In this document: positions 52,035 through 59,636 of the stretch, one piece after another
How the letters are laid out: every line of letters starts with the position of its first letter
Position numbering within the stretch: position 1 is the stretch's first letter
Origin: CAWCDJ01 sp963794265
GTDB taxonomy: Bacteria > Acidobacteriota > Terriglobia > Bryobacterales > Bryobacteraceae
Assembly (NCBI GenBank): GCA_963794265.1
Contig: CAWCDJ010000005.1
Coordinates: forward strand, 703,665 to 767,664
Length of the DNA stretch: 64,000 nucleotides
Reading direction: 5' to 3'
Made by a program: the position numbers and the translations under genes
Notes under the pieces: model-generated
What the model was told of the DNA's origin: nothing
Database searches by the model: none
The model's input: only the letters and a program-made list of their open reading frames with translations

Positions 52035-53210
52035 TTAATCCGCCGCCGCCACCCGCAGGGTCTTCTGTCCTTCGTGGATCAGCGCCGCGATCTCCTCATC
52101 CATGAGGCCCTTCTTGCGATGGTCGGCCACCGCGGTGAACCGATGATACAAATCGTCCAGTTCCTCGCGCGACAGTCGATAGCCGAGGTCGATGGCCCGC
52201 TGGTTCAGCGCGTGCCGGCCGCTGTGTTTTCCCAACACAAGCTTGCCCTCGGGCACGCCCACCGTGTGGGGGGCGATGATCTCGTAAGTGCTCTTTTCCT
52301 TGAGGTAGCCGTCCTGGTGAATGCCGGCTTCGTGCGCAAACGCGTTGCGCCCCACAATCGCCTTGTTCGGCTGCGGGCCGAAGGTGATGATCGAGCTGAG
52401 CAGTTCGCTTGCGCCGTAAAGGTGCTCGGTGTTGATGCCGGTATGATACGGGTGGACGTCCGGCCGGGTCTTGAGAATCATCACGATCTCTTCGAGCGAG
52501 CAATTGCCGGCCCGCTCGCCGATTCCGTTGATGGTGCATTCCACCTGCCGCGCGCCGGCCTCGATGGCGGCCAGGGAATTGGCCACGGCCAAGCCCAGGT
52601 CGTCGTGGCAGTGCACCGAAACAACGGCGCAATCCCCCAGCGCGCGGGCAATCCGCCCGATCAGGACCCCATACTCTTTTGGTGACGAATAGCCCACGGT
52701 GTCGGGTATGTTTACCGTGCGGGCGCCCGCGGCGACCACTGCCTGCGAGATCTTTTCCAGAAATCCGGCTTCGGTGCGCGCGCCGTCTTCCGCCGAGAAC
52801 TCCACATCGTCGACGTGCTGCCGCGCCAGTTCCACCGCGGCGACGGCTTCGTCCAGAACCTGCTGCTGGGTCTTCTTCAGCTTGTATTTCAGATGAATGT
52901 CGCTGGTGGCGATGAACGTGTGGATGCGCGGTCTGGTCGCATGCTCCAGCGACTTGGCGGCGCGCTCCACGTCGAGAGTGCAGCAGCGTGCAAGGGCCGC
53001 AATGTTGGCCCACGGAAACTCGCGGCTGACGGCTTCGACGGCTTCGAAATCGCCTTCCGAGGCGATCGGGAATCCGGCTTCCAGAATGTCCACGCCCAGC
53101 TCGACCAGTTTCCGGGCCATCCGCAGTTTCTCCGGGACGGTCATGCTGCAGCCGGGCGACTGCTCGCCGTCGCGGAGCGTCGTATCGAAAATGTATACGC
53201 GATCACTCAT
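52035..53210 (-). CDS. leuA: 2-isopropylmalate synthase, short form lacking the regulatory domain
   Basis: Condenses acetyl-CoA with 2-oxoisovalerate, the committed step to leucine. The 391-residue product has the full TIM-barrel: start DTTLRDGEQSPGCSM (residues 9-23, metal and substrate loop), HCHDDLGLAVANSLAAIEAG (metal histidines), GIGERAGNCSLEEIVM and the C-terminal GKHSGRHAL motif. It ends near 391 with the linker segment RKKGLMDEEIAAL, where bacterial LeuA (~510-520) continues into the LeuA allosteric dimer domain. This form may escape leucine feedback inhibition; homocitrate or citramalate synthase is possible but the complete leuBCD context favours LeuA. It is divergent from a LysR gene. 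Confidence 0.9.
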   Translation of the reverse strand: MSDRVYIFDTTLRDGEQSPGCSMTVPEKLRMARKLVELGVDILEAGFPIASEGDFEAVEAVSREFPWANIAALARCCTLDVERAAKSLEHATRPRIHTFIATSDIHLKYKLKKTQQQVLDEAVAAVELARQHVDDVEFSAEDGARTEAGFLEKISQAVVAAGARTVNIPDTVGYSSPKEYGVLIGRIARALGDCAVVSVHCHDDLGLAVANSLAAIEAGARQVECTINGIGERAGNCSLEEIVMILKTRPDVHPYHTGINTEHLYGASELLSSIITFGPQPNKAIVGRNAFAHEAGIHQDGYLKEKSTYEIIAPHTVGVPEGKLVLGKHSGRHALNQRAIDLGYRLSREELDDLYHRFTAVADHRKKGLMDEEIAALIHEGQKTLRVAAAD

Positions 53211-53281
53211 CGCTGTCTACCGTTAGGAGCCATTATGCCGGTCCGCGGTACGATTTGGCAAATTTATAATTTTACAGGTAC

Positions 53282-53295
53282 ACATTAGTAAATGT
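53282..53295. promoter_or_regulatory. Palindrome in the leuA/LysR divergent gap
   Basis: ACATT-AGTA-AATGT is a 5-bp inverted repeat. It lies next to the AT-rich segment 53261-53275, which holds a TATAAA for leuA on the minus strand. TATGAT (53296-53301) on the plus strand is a -10 candidate for the LysR gene. The position fits a LysR operator controlling both directions. Confidence 0.5.
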
Positions 53296-53313
53296 TATGA
53301 TGAAAACGCCAGT

Positions 53314-54183
53314 ATGGAACTGTATTCCCTGCAGGTATTTCTGACGGTGGCCACCGAGAGAAGCTTCTCGCGCGCGGCGGAACGGCTGCTGCGCACGCAG
53401 CCGGCGGTGTCCCTGGCCCTGCAACGGCTGGAGCAGGAACTCGGGGAAAAGCTGATCGACCGCTCCGGCAGGGAGCTGATCCTGACCGACGCCGGGCGCA
53501 CGGTGCTCGACTATGCCCGGCGGTTCCACAGCCTGAAGCAGGAACTCGATAACTCGCTGGCCGAATTGCGCGACAACTCGGCCGGCCGTCTGACGATCGG
53601 GGCCAATGAATCGACCTCGCTCTACCTGCTCCGCCACATCGAACGGTACCGGCAGTTGTACCCCAAAATCAAAGTGCAGGTGCGGCGCAGCCTCTCGAGC
53701 AAACTGCCGAACGAACTGATCGACGGCAACCTCGAAATGGGCGTCATCAGCTACGATCCCGCCGACGAGCGCTTAAAATCAAAGGTCATCTATACCGACG
53801 CGCTGGCATTTGTGGTTTCGCCGAAGCACCGCCTGGCGAATCGAAAGACGATCTCCATCAAGGAACTGGCGTCGGAAAATTTCATCGCGCACAACGTGAT
53901 CTCGCCGTACCGCGAAGTCGTGCTGCGGGAGTTCCAGGCGCATCGCGTGCCGCTGCGCATGGACGTCGAAATGCCGACCATCGAGACGATCCGGAAGCTG
54001 GTGCAGAACGACCAGGGCGTGGCCTTTCTGCCGCGGATGTGCGTGGAGCAGGAGATCGAGCAGAAGACTCTGTGCGAGGTGCGGGTGAAGGAGATGCACG
54101 TGGAACGCAAGATCCGCCTGATCTACCCCACGCGGCGCGCGCTCAGCCACGCGGCAAAGGCATTCCTCGAAGTATTGGGGTGA
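53314..54183 (+). CDS. LysR-family transcriptional regulator divergent from the leucine operon
   Basis: A 289-residue regulator. The N-terminal winged helix-turn-helix is MELYSLQVFLTVATERSFSR with the recognition part AAERLLRTQPAVSLALQRLE. The remaining ~200 residues form the periplasmic-binding-like effector domain (GRLTIGANESTSLYLL, then the second lobe LVQNDQGVAFLP). It lies head-to-head with leuA with a 103-bp gap containing a palindrome, the usual layout for a LysR protein controlling its neighbour. A leucine-pathway intermediate such as 2-isopropylmalate is the obvious effector guess, but a general role cannot be excluded. ATG at 53314. Confidence 0.9.
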   Translation: MELYSLQVFLTVATERSFSRAAERLLRTQPAVSLALQRLEQELGEKLIDRSGRELILTDAGRTVLDYARRFHSLKQELDNSLAELRDNSAGRLTIGANESTSLYLLRHIERYRQLYPKIKVQVRRSLSSKLPNELIDGNLEMGVISYDPADERLKSKVIYTDALAFVVSPKHRLANRKTISIKELASENFIAHNVISPYREVVLREFQAHRVPLRMDVEMPTIETIRKLVQNDQGVAFLPRMCVEQEIEQKTLCEVRVKEMHVERKIRLIYPTRRALSHAAKAFLEVLG

Positions 54184-54190
54184 AACCAGG

Positions 54191-54251
54191 CCCGCTCCCT
54201 CGCGGTTGCGGCTCTGTGGCTGGAAACAGAGCCGTGGCCATGGGGAGCGGG
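54191..54251. repeat. Palindromic dispersed repeat (REP-like) between LysR and the BACON protein gene
   Basis: Outer arms CCCGCTCCC (54191-54199) and GGGAGCGGG (54243-54251) and inner arms CGGCTCTGT (54209-54217) and ACAGAGCCG (54226-54234) form one long, twice-paired hairpin with an 8-nt loop. The left arm recurs at 13902-13931. It sits between convergent genes (stops at 54183 and 54259) and may help end both transcripts. Confidence 0.8.
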
Positions 54252-54258
54252 TAAATCG

Positions 54259-57200
54259 CTATTTCACCGCCACCGTTACGTTGTTCTGCGAGGCGACGCC
54301 CCCCACGGCGATCTGGATCGGCACCGCCGGGCCCGAGGCCGCATTCGCGGGGATCACCACGTTCACTTGCATCACGCCATAGACGATGCCGGGCGCCGAT
54401 CCGTAATAGAGCACCGAGGCCGGCATGCCGTCCACCGTCGCAGTGACCGCCTTGACGGGTGTATTGAGGCCGGTGCCGTTGAGCGGCGCGATGCCACCAT
54501 CCGCCGAGGGCGGCTGCGTGGCGCCCTCTCCAGTCATGTAAACCTGCACGACCGAGCCCTTCGCGGCCGGATTCGCGGCGCCGTTCACGCTGTAATCCTG
54601 GTTCAGGATGGCACCCGGTCCGGTGCCCGCCAGGTTCAACGTATAAATGCCCGGCGAGACCTGCACGACGTTGTACGTGAGCGGATCCGACTGGACGCCG
54701 GCGTATTCCACTACCAGGTTGGTACTCGTCCTGCCGGAGACGCCATAAGGAACCATGACGCTCGATTGTCCGGCGGAGACGTAGATGATAGGAGCGGCTA
54801 CGCCGTCAAACAGCACGCGGGTGTTGCCGACATTGGTCGCGAGCGCGCCGCCGGTGGTCAATTGGCCGCGCAGCAGGTCCGCCGGCCCGATTCCCGTGCC
54901 GTAGATCACGATGTTCTCGCCCGGCGAAAAGCCGCCCACGAGAAAACTGGCGGCATTTTGCACTCCGCCGATCACAGGTTTGGGGACCTGGGCGATGGTG
55001 AAATTAACCGTGACGAGCGGCTGCGCGATCGCACTGGTGGAGTTCACCGTGATGGTGCCGGTATAGCTGCCCGCCGCCAGGCCTTGCGGGTTGACGGCTA
55101 CGGATAACGCGGCCGGCGTATTGCCCGAAGCCGGCGTGACGGTCAGCCACTTGCCGCCGTCCTTGGTGGCGACCGAGGTGGTGAACGGCGCAATTCCGCC
55201 GGAAGCCGAGAGCTGGACGGTCTGCGCAGCCGGTGTCACGAGGCCCATCGTATAGGCGAAATTCAGGCTGGCCGGAGATACGGTCAGCGTCTGGGGTGCG
55301 ACCACATTCAGCGTGACCTTCACGGTTTGCGTGCTGCCGGTGGCGGCGACCGTAACCGTGCCGGTATACCGTCCGATGGCCAGCGACCCGGCGTCGGCTG
55401 TGACGTGCACCGTGGCGGGAGTATTCCCGGAAGTGGGAGACGCCGTGAGCCACGAGCCGCCATTATCCGCCGCCGCGGTCACGGTGAACGCTAGCGAACC
55501 GGGCGTTCCAGCGACGGCCAGATCCTGGCTCGCCGGCGCGGGCCCGCCCCGCACTTGGGTAAACGTGAGCGATGTCGGGGCCGCTGAAACCGTCCCCGGA
55601 TTCACCACCAGTGTTACGGGAATCACGATGGGGCTGTTGCCCGAGTAAGGAGTGGTCGAAGTGACCGTGACACTGCCGGTGTAGGTCGCGGGTTGGAGAC
55701 CTGACCCGTCGACGCTCACCTGAAAGCTCCCGGAGGTGGAGCCGCTTGCGGGTGAGACCGAAAGCCAGTCGCCGCTTCCGCCGGTCGACGCTGTAACCGC
55801 GTATGACAGGGGCTGGCCGCTGCTGGTGACGTTGACCGTCTGCGCCTTGGGCGCCGCCCCGCTGACGGTCTGGCTGAACGAAAGGGAGCTCTGGCTGACC
55901 GTCAGATTCCCGGCCGTGACGGTGAAGACGACCGGAATGGTGATCGGGCTGTCGGCAACCGTTCCGCCGCCGGTCTGTGTAGCCGTAATCGTGATCGTGC
56001 CGGAGTATGTGCCGGCCGAAAGCAGCAGGGGCAGAGCCGACACGGTCAGAACATTCGAGCCGCTCTGGGTTGTGCCGGATGCCGGTCCGACAAAGAGCCA
56101 GCTATTCGAAGGGGTGTACGTGACCGAATAATTCAGCGGCTGGGTAATGCTGGTGCTGTTCAGCGTAATATTCTGCGCCGTCGGCGCCTTCCCACTGACC
56201 TGTGCCGTGAAACTCACGGCCGAAGGGCTGACCGTCAGGAGCGGCGTGCTGCTGACGTACAGGTTCACGGGAATCGTCAACGGACTGTTGGGAGCGGCCG
56301 AACCGGTGGCCGGGTTGGTGGCATTGATTATGATGGAGCCTTCGCATTTCGTGCCGGCCGCGATCGTACCCGGATAGACGGAAATCGTGAGCGACGCGTC
56401 CGTGGTTCCGGTCGTTGTGCCGGCGAGCGCCAGCCACGAGCTTCCGCAACTTGTGGTGGCTGTGGTCGCGGTGTATGCGAGTGCCGCGCCGCTGCTGGTG
56501 AGTTGCAGAGTCTGGGGGAGCGGAGCGGTCTGGCCGGTCTGATCCGCGAAGAGTACCGGGCAGCCGGCCTGCTCGATGAGCGTATTGCAGCCGTTCACAA
56601 CCGCCACTACCTGCGGGTCGTTGCTGACCTTCAGGGTGACGGGAATCGTCTGCGGTCCGTTGGCCGCGCCCGTACCGGTTACCTTGACCGTGCCGCTGTA
56701 AGTCCCGGGCGCCAGCCCAGCGGGGTTTACCGTAATCGTGAAGGGGGTTCCCGTAACCGGGTTCTGGGTTGGTACGGAGAGCCAGTCGCCCGTATTGTTC
56801 GTGCTGGTGGTGATTACCAACCGCATCTGGCCGGTGGTGGAAGTCGAAGCGACCGCGGTGGAAGTGGCGGTGACGGATTGTCCGGCCGGAAGCGGGCTGC
56901 CCACCTGGTAGTTGAAAGCCAGAGTGGCGCCCGGCACGTTCAGCAGCGGGGTAATCGATACCAGCAGCTTAACGGGAATGTCCTGACTTTGCGGGACGCC
57001 GCCAGGCGTAAACAGAGTTACTTTGCCATTGTAAGTGCCGGCCGGCAAATTAGCCGTGGAATCGTAGCCCACCGTTGCGGTTGTGCTGCCGTCGGCCGGA
57101 ATCGACCCGCCGGAGGGATTCACGGCAACCCAGACGCGGCCCGACGGATTCGGATCCGCCGTGGCGGCAAAGCCGTAACTGACCGGCTGCGTACCGGGGG

Positions 57201-57960
57201 AAGAGAGAGTCAGCGTCTGCGGCGACGCATTGTTCGCGCCGCCGATCTGGTACACCAGGCTTACGCTGGCCGGGTTCACGGTCACGGGCGGAGCCGCGCT
57301 CACCGTGAGAGTAACGGGAACGACGATGGGAGTCGTGGTGGCTCCCGAGGTAGGCGTGATCGTCACCGACCCGTTGTAGGTTCCGGGCGACATCCCCGGT
57401 CCGACCACCGCCGAGTTGACGATGGCGCTGACAGTGGCGGGCGTGGTCCCCGCAACCGGAGATACCTGAAGCCAGTTGCCGCCGGAAGCGGTGGCCGCCG
57501 CGGCCGTGAAAGTGATCGACTGGCCGGTCAAGGAAATATTCGTTGCGGTGGGAATCGTGCCGCCGCTCTGATAGGCAAAAGTTACGGCCGCCGGGCTCGC
57601 GCCGATGGTGCTGACCGTGAGCGTAGCCTTCACCAAGACCGCGTGCCCCAGCGAGTCGAATATCGTAAGCGCTCCGGTGTAAGTGAAGGGGCTGAGACCT
57701 GTCGGATCGGCCGTTACCGTCAATGCCTGCGGAGTCGTGCCGCTCGTGGGGCTCACACTCAGCCATGAGGCGTTGACGAATGTGGAAAACGCCAGATCGC
57801 TCCCGGAACTCGAAACATTCAACGTCTGGCTGACCGGCGAGCCGCCCACCAGGGCGGCGAAGCTCAACGAGCTCTGATCGACGGTGGCGGTCTGCGCGTT
57901 CAGCGCTCCGGCTGCAAGTAGGACGGAAATCAGTGTGAGTATGGGATAGAGTCTCTTCAA
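54259..57960 (-). CDS. Secreted BACON-like repeat protein with C-terminal TIGR03437-like module, 1233 residues
   Basis: Large exported protein of unknown function. TTG at 57960 is preferred (GGAGG 6 bp upstream); the ORF's ATG at 57984 lacks a ribosome site. A signal peptide (LYPILTLISVLLAAGALNAQ) leads into about ten ~85-95-residue repeats. Each contains the block (N/D)WLSVSP(T/A)SG(T/S)TP followed by a YTGxxTV or YSGTITIT strand, typical of BACON/Ig-like modules. The last ~230 residues (GGVQNAASFLVGGFSPGENI in parts, VYMTGEGATQPPSADGGIAPL) match the TIGR03437 type. Such proteins are typical of acidobacterial secretomes. A sigma-54-like site and a palindrome lie upstream. Confidence 0.86.
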   Translation of the reverse strand: MKRLYPILTLISVLLAAGALNAQTATVDQSSLSFAALVGGSPVSQTLNVSSSGSDLAFSTFVNASWLSVSPTSGTTPQALTVTADPTGLSPFTYTGALTIFDSLGHAVLVKATLTVSTIGASPAAVTFAYQSGGTIPTATNISLTGQSITFTAAAATASGGNWLQVSPVAGTTPATVSAIVNSAVVGPGMSPGTYNGSVTITPTSGATTTPIVVPVTLTVSAAPPVTVNPASVSLVYQIGGANNASPQTLTLSSPGTQPVSYGFAATADPNPSGRVWVAVNPSGGSIPADGSTTATVGYDSTANLPAGTYNGKVTLFTPGGVPQSQDIPVKLLVSITPLLNVPGATLAFNYQVGSPLPAGQSVTATSTAVASTSTTGQMRLVITTSTNNTGDWLSVPTQNPVTGTPFTITVNPAGLAPGTYSGTVKVTGTGAANGPQTIPVTLKVSNDPQVVAVVNGCNTLIEQAGCPVLFADQTGQTAPLPQTLQLTSSGAALAYTATTATTSCGSSWLALAGTTTGTTDASLTISVYPGTIAAGTKCEGSIIINATNPATGSAAPNSPLTIPVNLYVSSTPLLTVSPSAVSFTAQVSGKAPTAQNITLNSTSITQPLNYSVTYTPSNSWLFVGPASGTTQSGSNVLTVSALPLLLSAGTYSGTITITATQTGGGTVADSPITIPVVFTVTAGNLTVSQSSLSFSQTVSGAAPKAQTVNVTSSGQPLSYAVTASTGGSGDWLSVSPASGSTSGSFQVSVDGSGLQPATYTGSVTVTSTTPYSGNSPIVIPVTLVVNPGTVSAAPTSLTFTQVRGGPAPASQDLAVAGTPGSLAFTVTAAADNGGSWLTASPTSGNTPATVHVTADAGSLAIGRYTGTVTVAATGSTQTVKVTLNVVAPQTLTVSPASLNFAYTMGLVTPAAQTVQLSASGGIAPFTTSVATKDGGKWLTVTPASGNTPAALSVAVNPQGLAAGSYTGTITVNSTSAIAQPLVTVNFTIAQVPKPVIGGVQNAASFLVGGFSPGENIVIYGTGIGPADLLRGQLTTGGALATNVGNTRVLFDGVAAPIIYVSAGQSSVMVPYGVSGRTSTNLVVEYAGVQSDPLTYNVVQVSPGIYTLNLAGTGPGAILNQDYSVNGAANPAAKGSVVQVYMTGEGATQPPSADGGIAPLNGTGLNTPVKAVTATVDGMPASVLYYGSAPGIVYGVMQVNVVIPANAASGPAVPIQIAVGGVASQNNVTVAVK

Positions 57961-58023
57961 GACAGACCTCCAGATTCTGGTCATCCGGACGGGAGGGGAT
58001 GCCGATGTAACGCTGCCGGCAAG

Positions 58024-58039
58024 TGCACGACACGTGCCA
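58024..58039 (-). promoter_or_regulatory. Candidate sigma-54 promoter (or palindromic operator) of the BACON protein gene
   Basis: On the minus strand TGGCACG-TGTC-GTGCA matches the -24/-12 consensus TGGCACG-N4-TTGCA except for one base, with the essential GG-N10-GC spacing. It is about 65 bp before the TTG start. The core GCACG-TGT-CGTGC is also a perfect palindrome, so a repressor site is an alternative reading. No upstream activator site was identified. Confidence 0.45.
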
Positions 58040-58171
58040 TAACTGACATATTGGAAGTTTCGCGTTTACTTACAATGGATTTAGCAAGTTAGCGGGGCTC
58101 AGACCGCAGGCAGCCCGCCCGCGCGCGGTACAGGCCGACACAGCCCGTGTATCGCGGCGCCACGCTTCGGC

Positions 58172-58753
58172 TCAGGCGTGGACCCGCGAACCGTAGAGCG
58201 CATGCTCCAGAATGTACGCCAGAACACGCGGCGGCACCGAGGAGGGACGCTCGCCGGATGCCAGCAAGCGCCGGATTTCCGAGGATGAGATCGGAAGGTG
58301 CACTGTGTCGAGCCGGTCGAATCGAACCCGCTGGGGCGCGTCGTACGAACTGCCCGGACGGCTCACCACCAGAAAGCGCACCGCATCCGCCACGTCTCTC
58401 CAGCGATACCAACTGCGCAATTCGGCGAACGCGTCGGCTCCGATGATGAAGGACAGCTCATCGGTGGGAGCTATGGCGGCCCTGATTTTCTCGATGGTCT
58501 GTATGGAATAACTGCGGGCAGTGCCTTCTTCGGCACGGGAGACCTCGAAGCGCGAGTCGGCCGCGCAGGCCAATTCCGCCATGCGTACCCGGTCTTCGTA
58601 GCGCGCGTACGTGGCGCCCGCCTTGTGCGGCGGATGCGCGGCCGGCACGAACAGCACGCGGTCAAGGCGGAACCTGTCTGCCGCTTCGCGCGCCACCGCG
58701 AGATGGGCGTCGTGGATAGGATCGAAGGTTCCGCCAAAGATCGCCAGTTTCAT
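58172..58753 (-). CDS. nadD: Nicotinate-nucleotide adenylyltransferase
   Basis: Transfers AMP to nicotinate mononucleotide in NAD synthesis. The 193-residue product begins MKLAIFGGTFDPIHDAHL, the nucleotidyltransferase HxGH motif with the variant HDAH. ISSSEIRRLL (family SSTxIR) lies near residue 155, and FVPAAHPPHKAG is the substrate loop. Size is normal. The HDAH variant (Gly to Ala) occurs in other NadD of this type and should remain active, but this is recollection. The gap to the cyclophilin gene upstream is 14 bp, so the two likely form an operon. Confidence 0.93.
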   Translation of the reverse strand: MKLAIFGGTFDPIHDAHLAVAREAADRFRLDRVLFVPAAHPPHKAGATYARYEDRVRMAELACAADSRFEVSRAEEGTARSYSIQTIEKIRAAIAPTDELSFIIGADAFAELRSWYRWRDVADAVRFLVVSRPGSSYDAPQRVRFDRLDTVHLPISSSEIRRLLASGERPSSVPPRVLAYILEHALYGSRVHA

Positions 58754-58767
58754 GGCCGTCCGCCGGC

Positions 58768-59256
58768 CTACACTCTCTCTATCTTTACGAAATTGACCCG
58801 CACTTCCTTGACCGGCCGGTCCCCGGAGCCCCGCGGCACTTCAGAGATTTTTTTCACCACGTCATAGCCCTCGGTGATTTCGCCGAAGATGCTGTGACGG
58901 TTGTCGAGCCACGGCGTGGGCGCAACGGTGATGAAAAACTGGCTGCCGTTGGTATTCGGGCCGGCATTGGCCATGGAGAGCAGACCCGGTTTCGAATGTT
59001 TCAGGCTGGGGTGGAACTCGTCGGCGAAGCGGTAACCCGGTCCGCCGCGGCCGGTTCCCTCGGGGTCGCCTCCCTGGATCATGAAATCCGGAATCACGCG
59101 GTGGAAGATGGTACCGTCGTAAAACGGCTTTCCGGTTTTGGTTCCATCCGCGAGGCTGACGAAGTTCTCGACGGTCTTGGGCGTTTTGTCGGCGAAGAGC
59201 CGCGCTTTGAACTTGCCTTCCGTGGTGTCGAATGAGGCGTAGATCTCTTCTGGCAT
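58768..59256 (-). CDS. Peptidyl-prolyl cis-trans isomerase, cyclophilin type
   Basis: A 162-residue cytoplasmic cyclophilin that catalyses proline isomerisation in protein folding. Start ATG 59256 (MPEEIYASFDTTEGKFKARLF) is set by family length; the ORF runs 74 codons further upstream without support. The domain motifs are FHRVIPDFMIQGGDPEGTGRGG (shown here in parts: FHRVIPDFMIQ, then GGDPEGTG), then LLSMANAGPNTNGSQFFI. All active-site residues (R/F/Q) of class cyclophilins are in place. No signal peptide. It precedes nadD by 14 bp. Confidence 0.92.
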   Translation of the reverse strand: MPEEIYASFDTTEGKFKARLFADKTPKTVENFVSLADGTKTGKPFYDGTIFHRVIPDFMIQGGDPEGTGRGGPGYRFADEFHPSLKHSKPGLLSMANAGPNTNGSQFFITVAPTPWLDNRHSIFGEITEGYDVVKKISEVPRGSGDRPVKEVRVNFVKIERV

Positions 59257-59371
59257 CACTGCGATTGTAACAACTCGCCGACCCGGGGCCGTCGGCGAAC
59301 CCTTTCTTTGTACTGCAAAGTACACTATGTCGCCGGGGGCGGTATGATACAGGTTATGATGTTCGGATTCG

Positions 59372-59623
59372 ATGGCACCGATGAGGTCTGAAACCATCGT
59401 TCCTCTTACGCTGGAGGAACATCGCGAACTGGCAGTGGAACTGAGCAGCGCGAGGAACCGCATACGCGAACTCTGCAACGTGGTGGTGGGGATCTATGGT
59501 CCGAACAATCCAGCCGCGTTCACTTTTCTGAAAGTGGCCGAGTCGATGGACCGGCTGTGCAATGACATGCAGGCTCAGGCTTCGCGCGACTGCGGCACCG
59601 CGGTTCCGAACCTGTATCTGTGA
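59372..59623 (+). CDS. Small hypothetical protein, 83 residues
   Basis: Not recognised. It has the helical, charge-balanced composition of a real protein (EEHRELAVELSSARNRIREL, then AAFTFLKVAESMDRLCND) and two to three cysteines. It lies 13 bp upstream of the GH2 gene on the same strand. TATGAT at 59343-59348 is a plausible -10. The ATGs at 59372 and 59381 are both possible. Predicted soluble and cytoplasmic, possibly a small two-helix protein. No function can be assigned. Confidence 0.65.
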   Translation: MAPMRSETIVPLTLEEHRELAVELSSARNRIRELCNVVVGIYGPNNPAAFTFLKVAESMDRLCNDMQAQASRDCGTAVPNLYL

Positions 59624-59636
59624 CTACTGAAGACCG

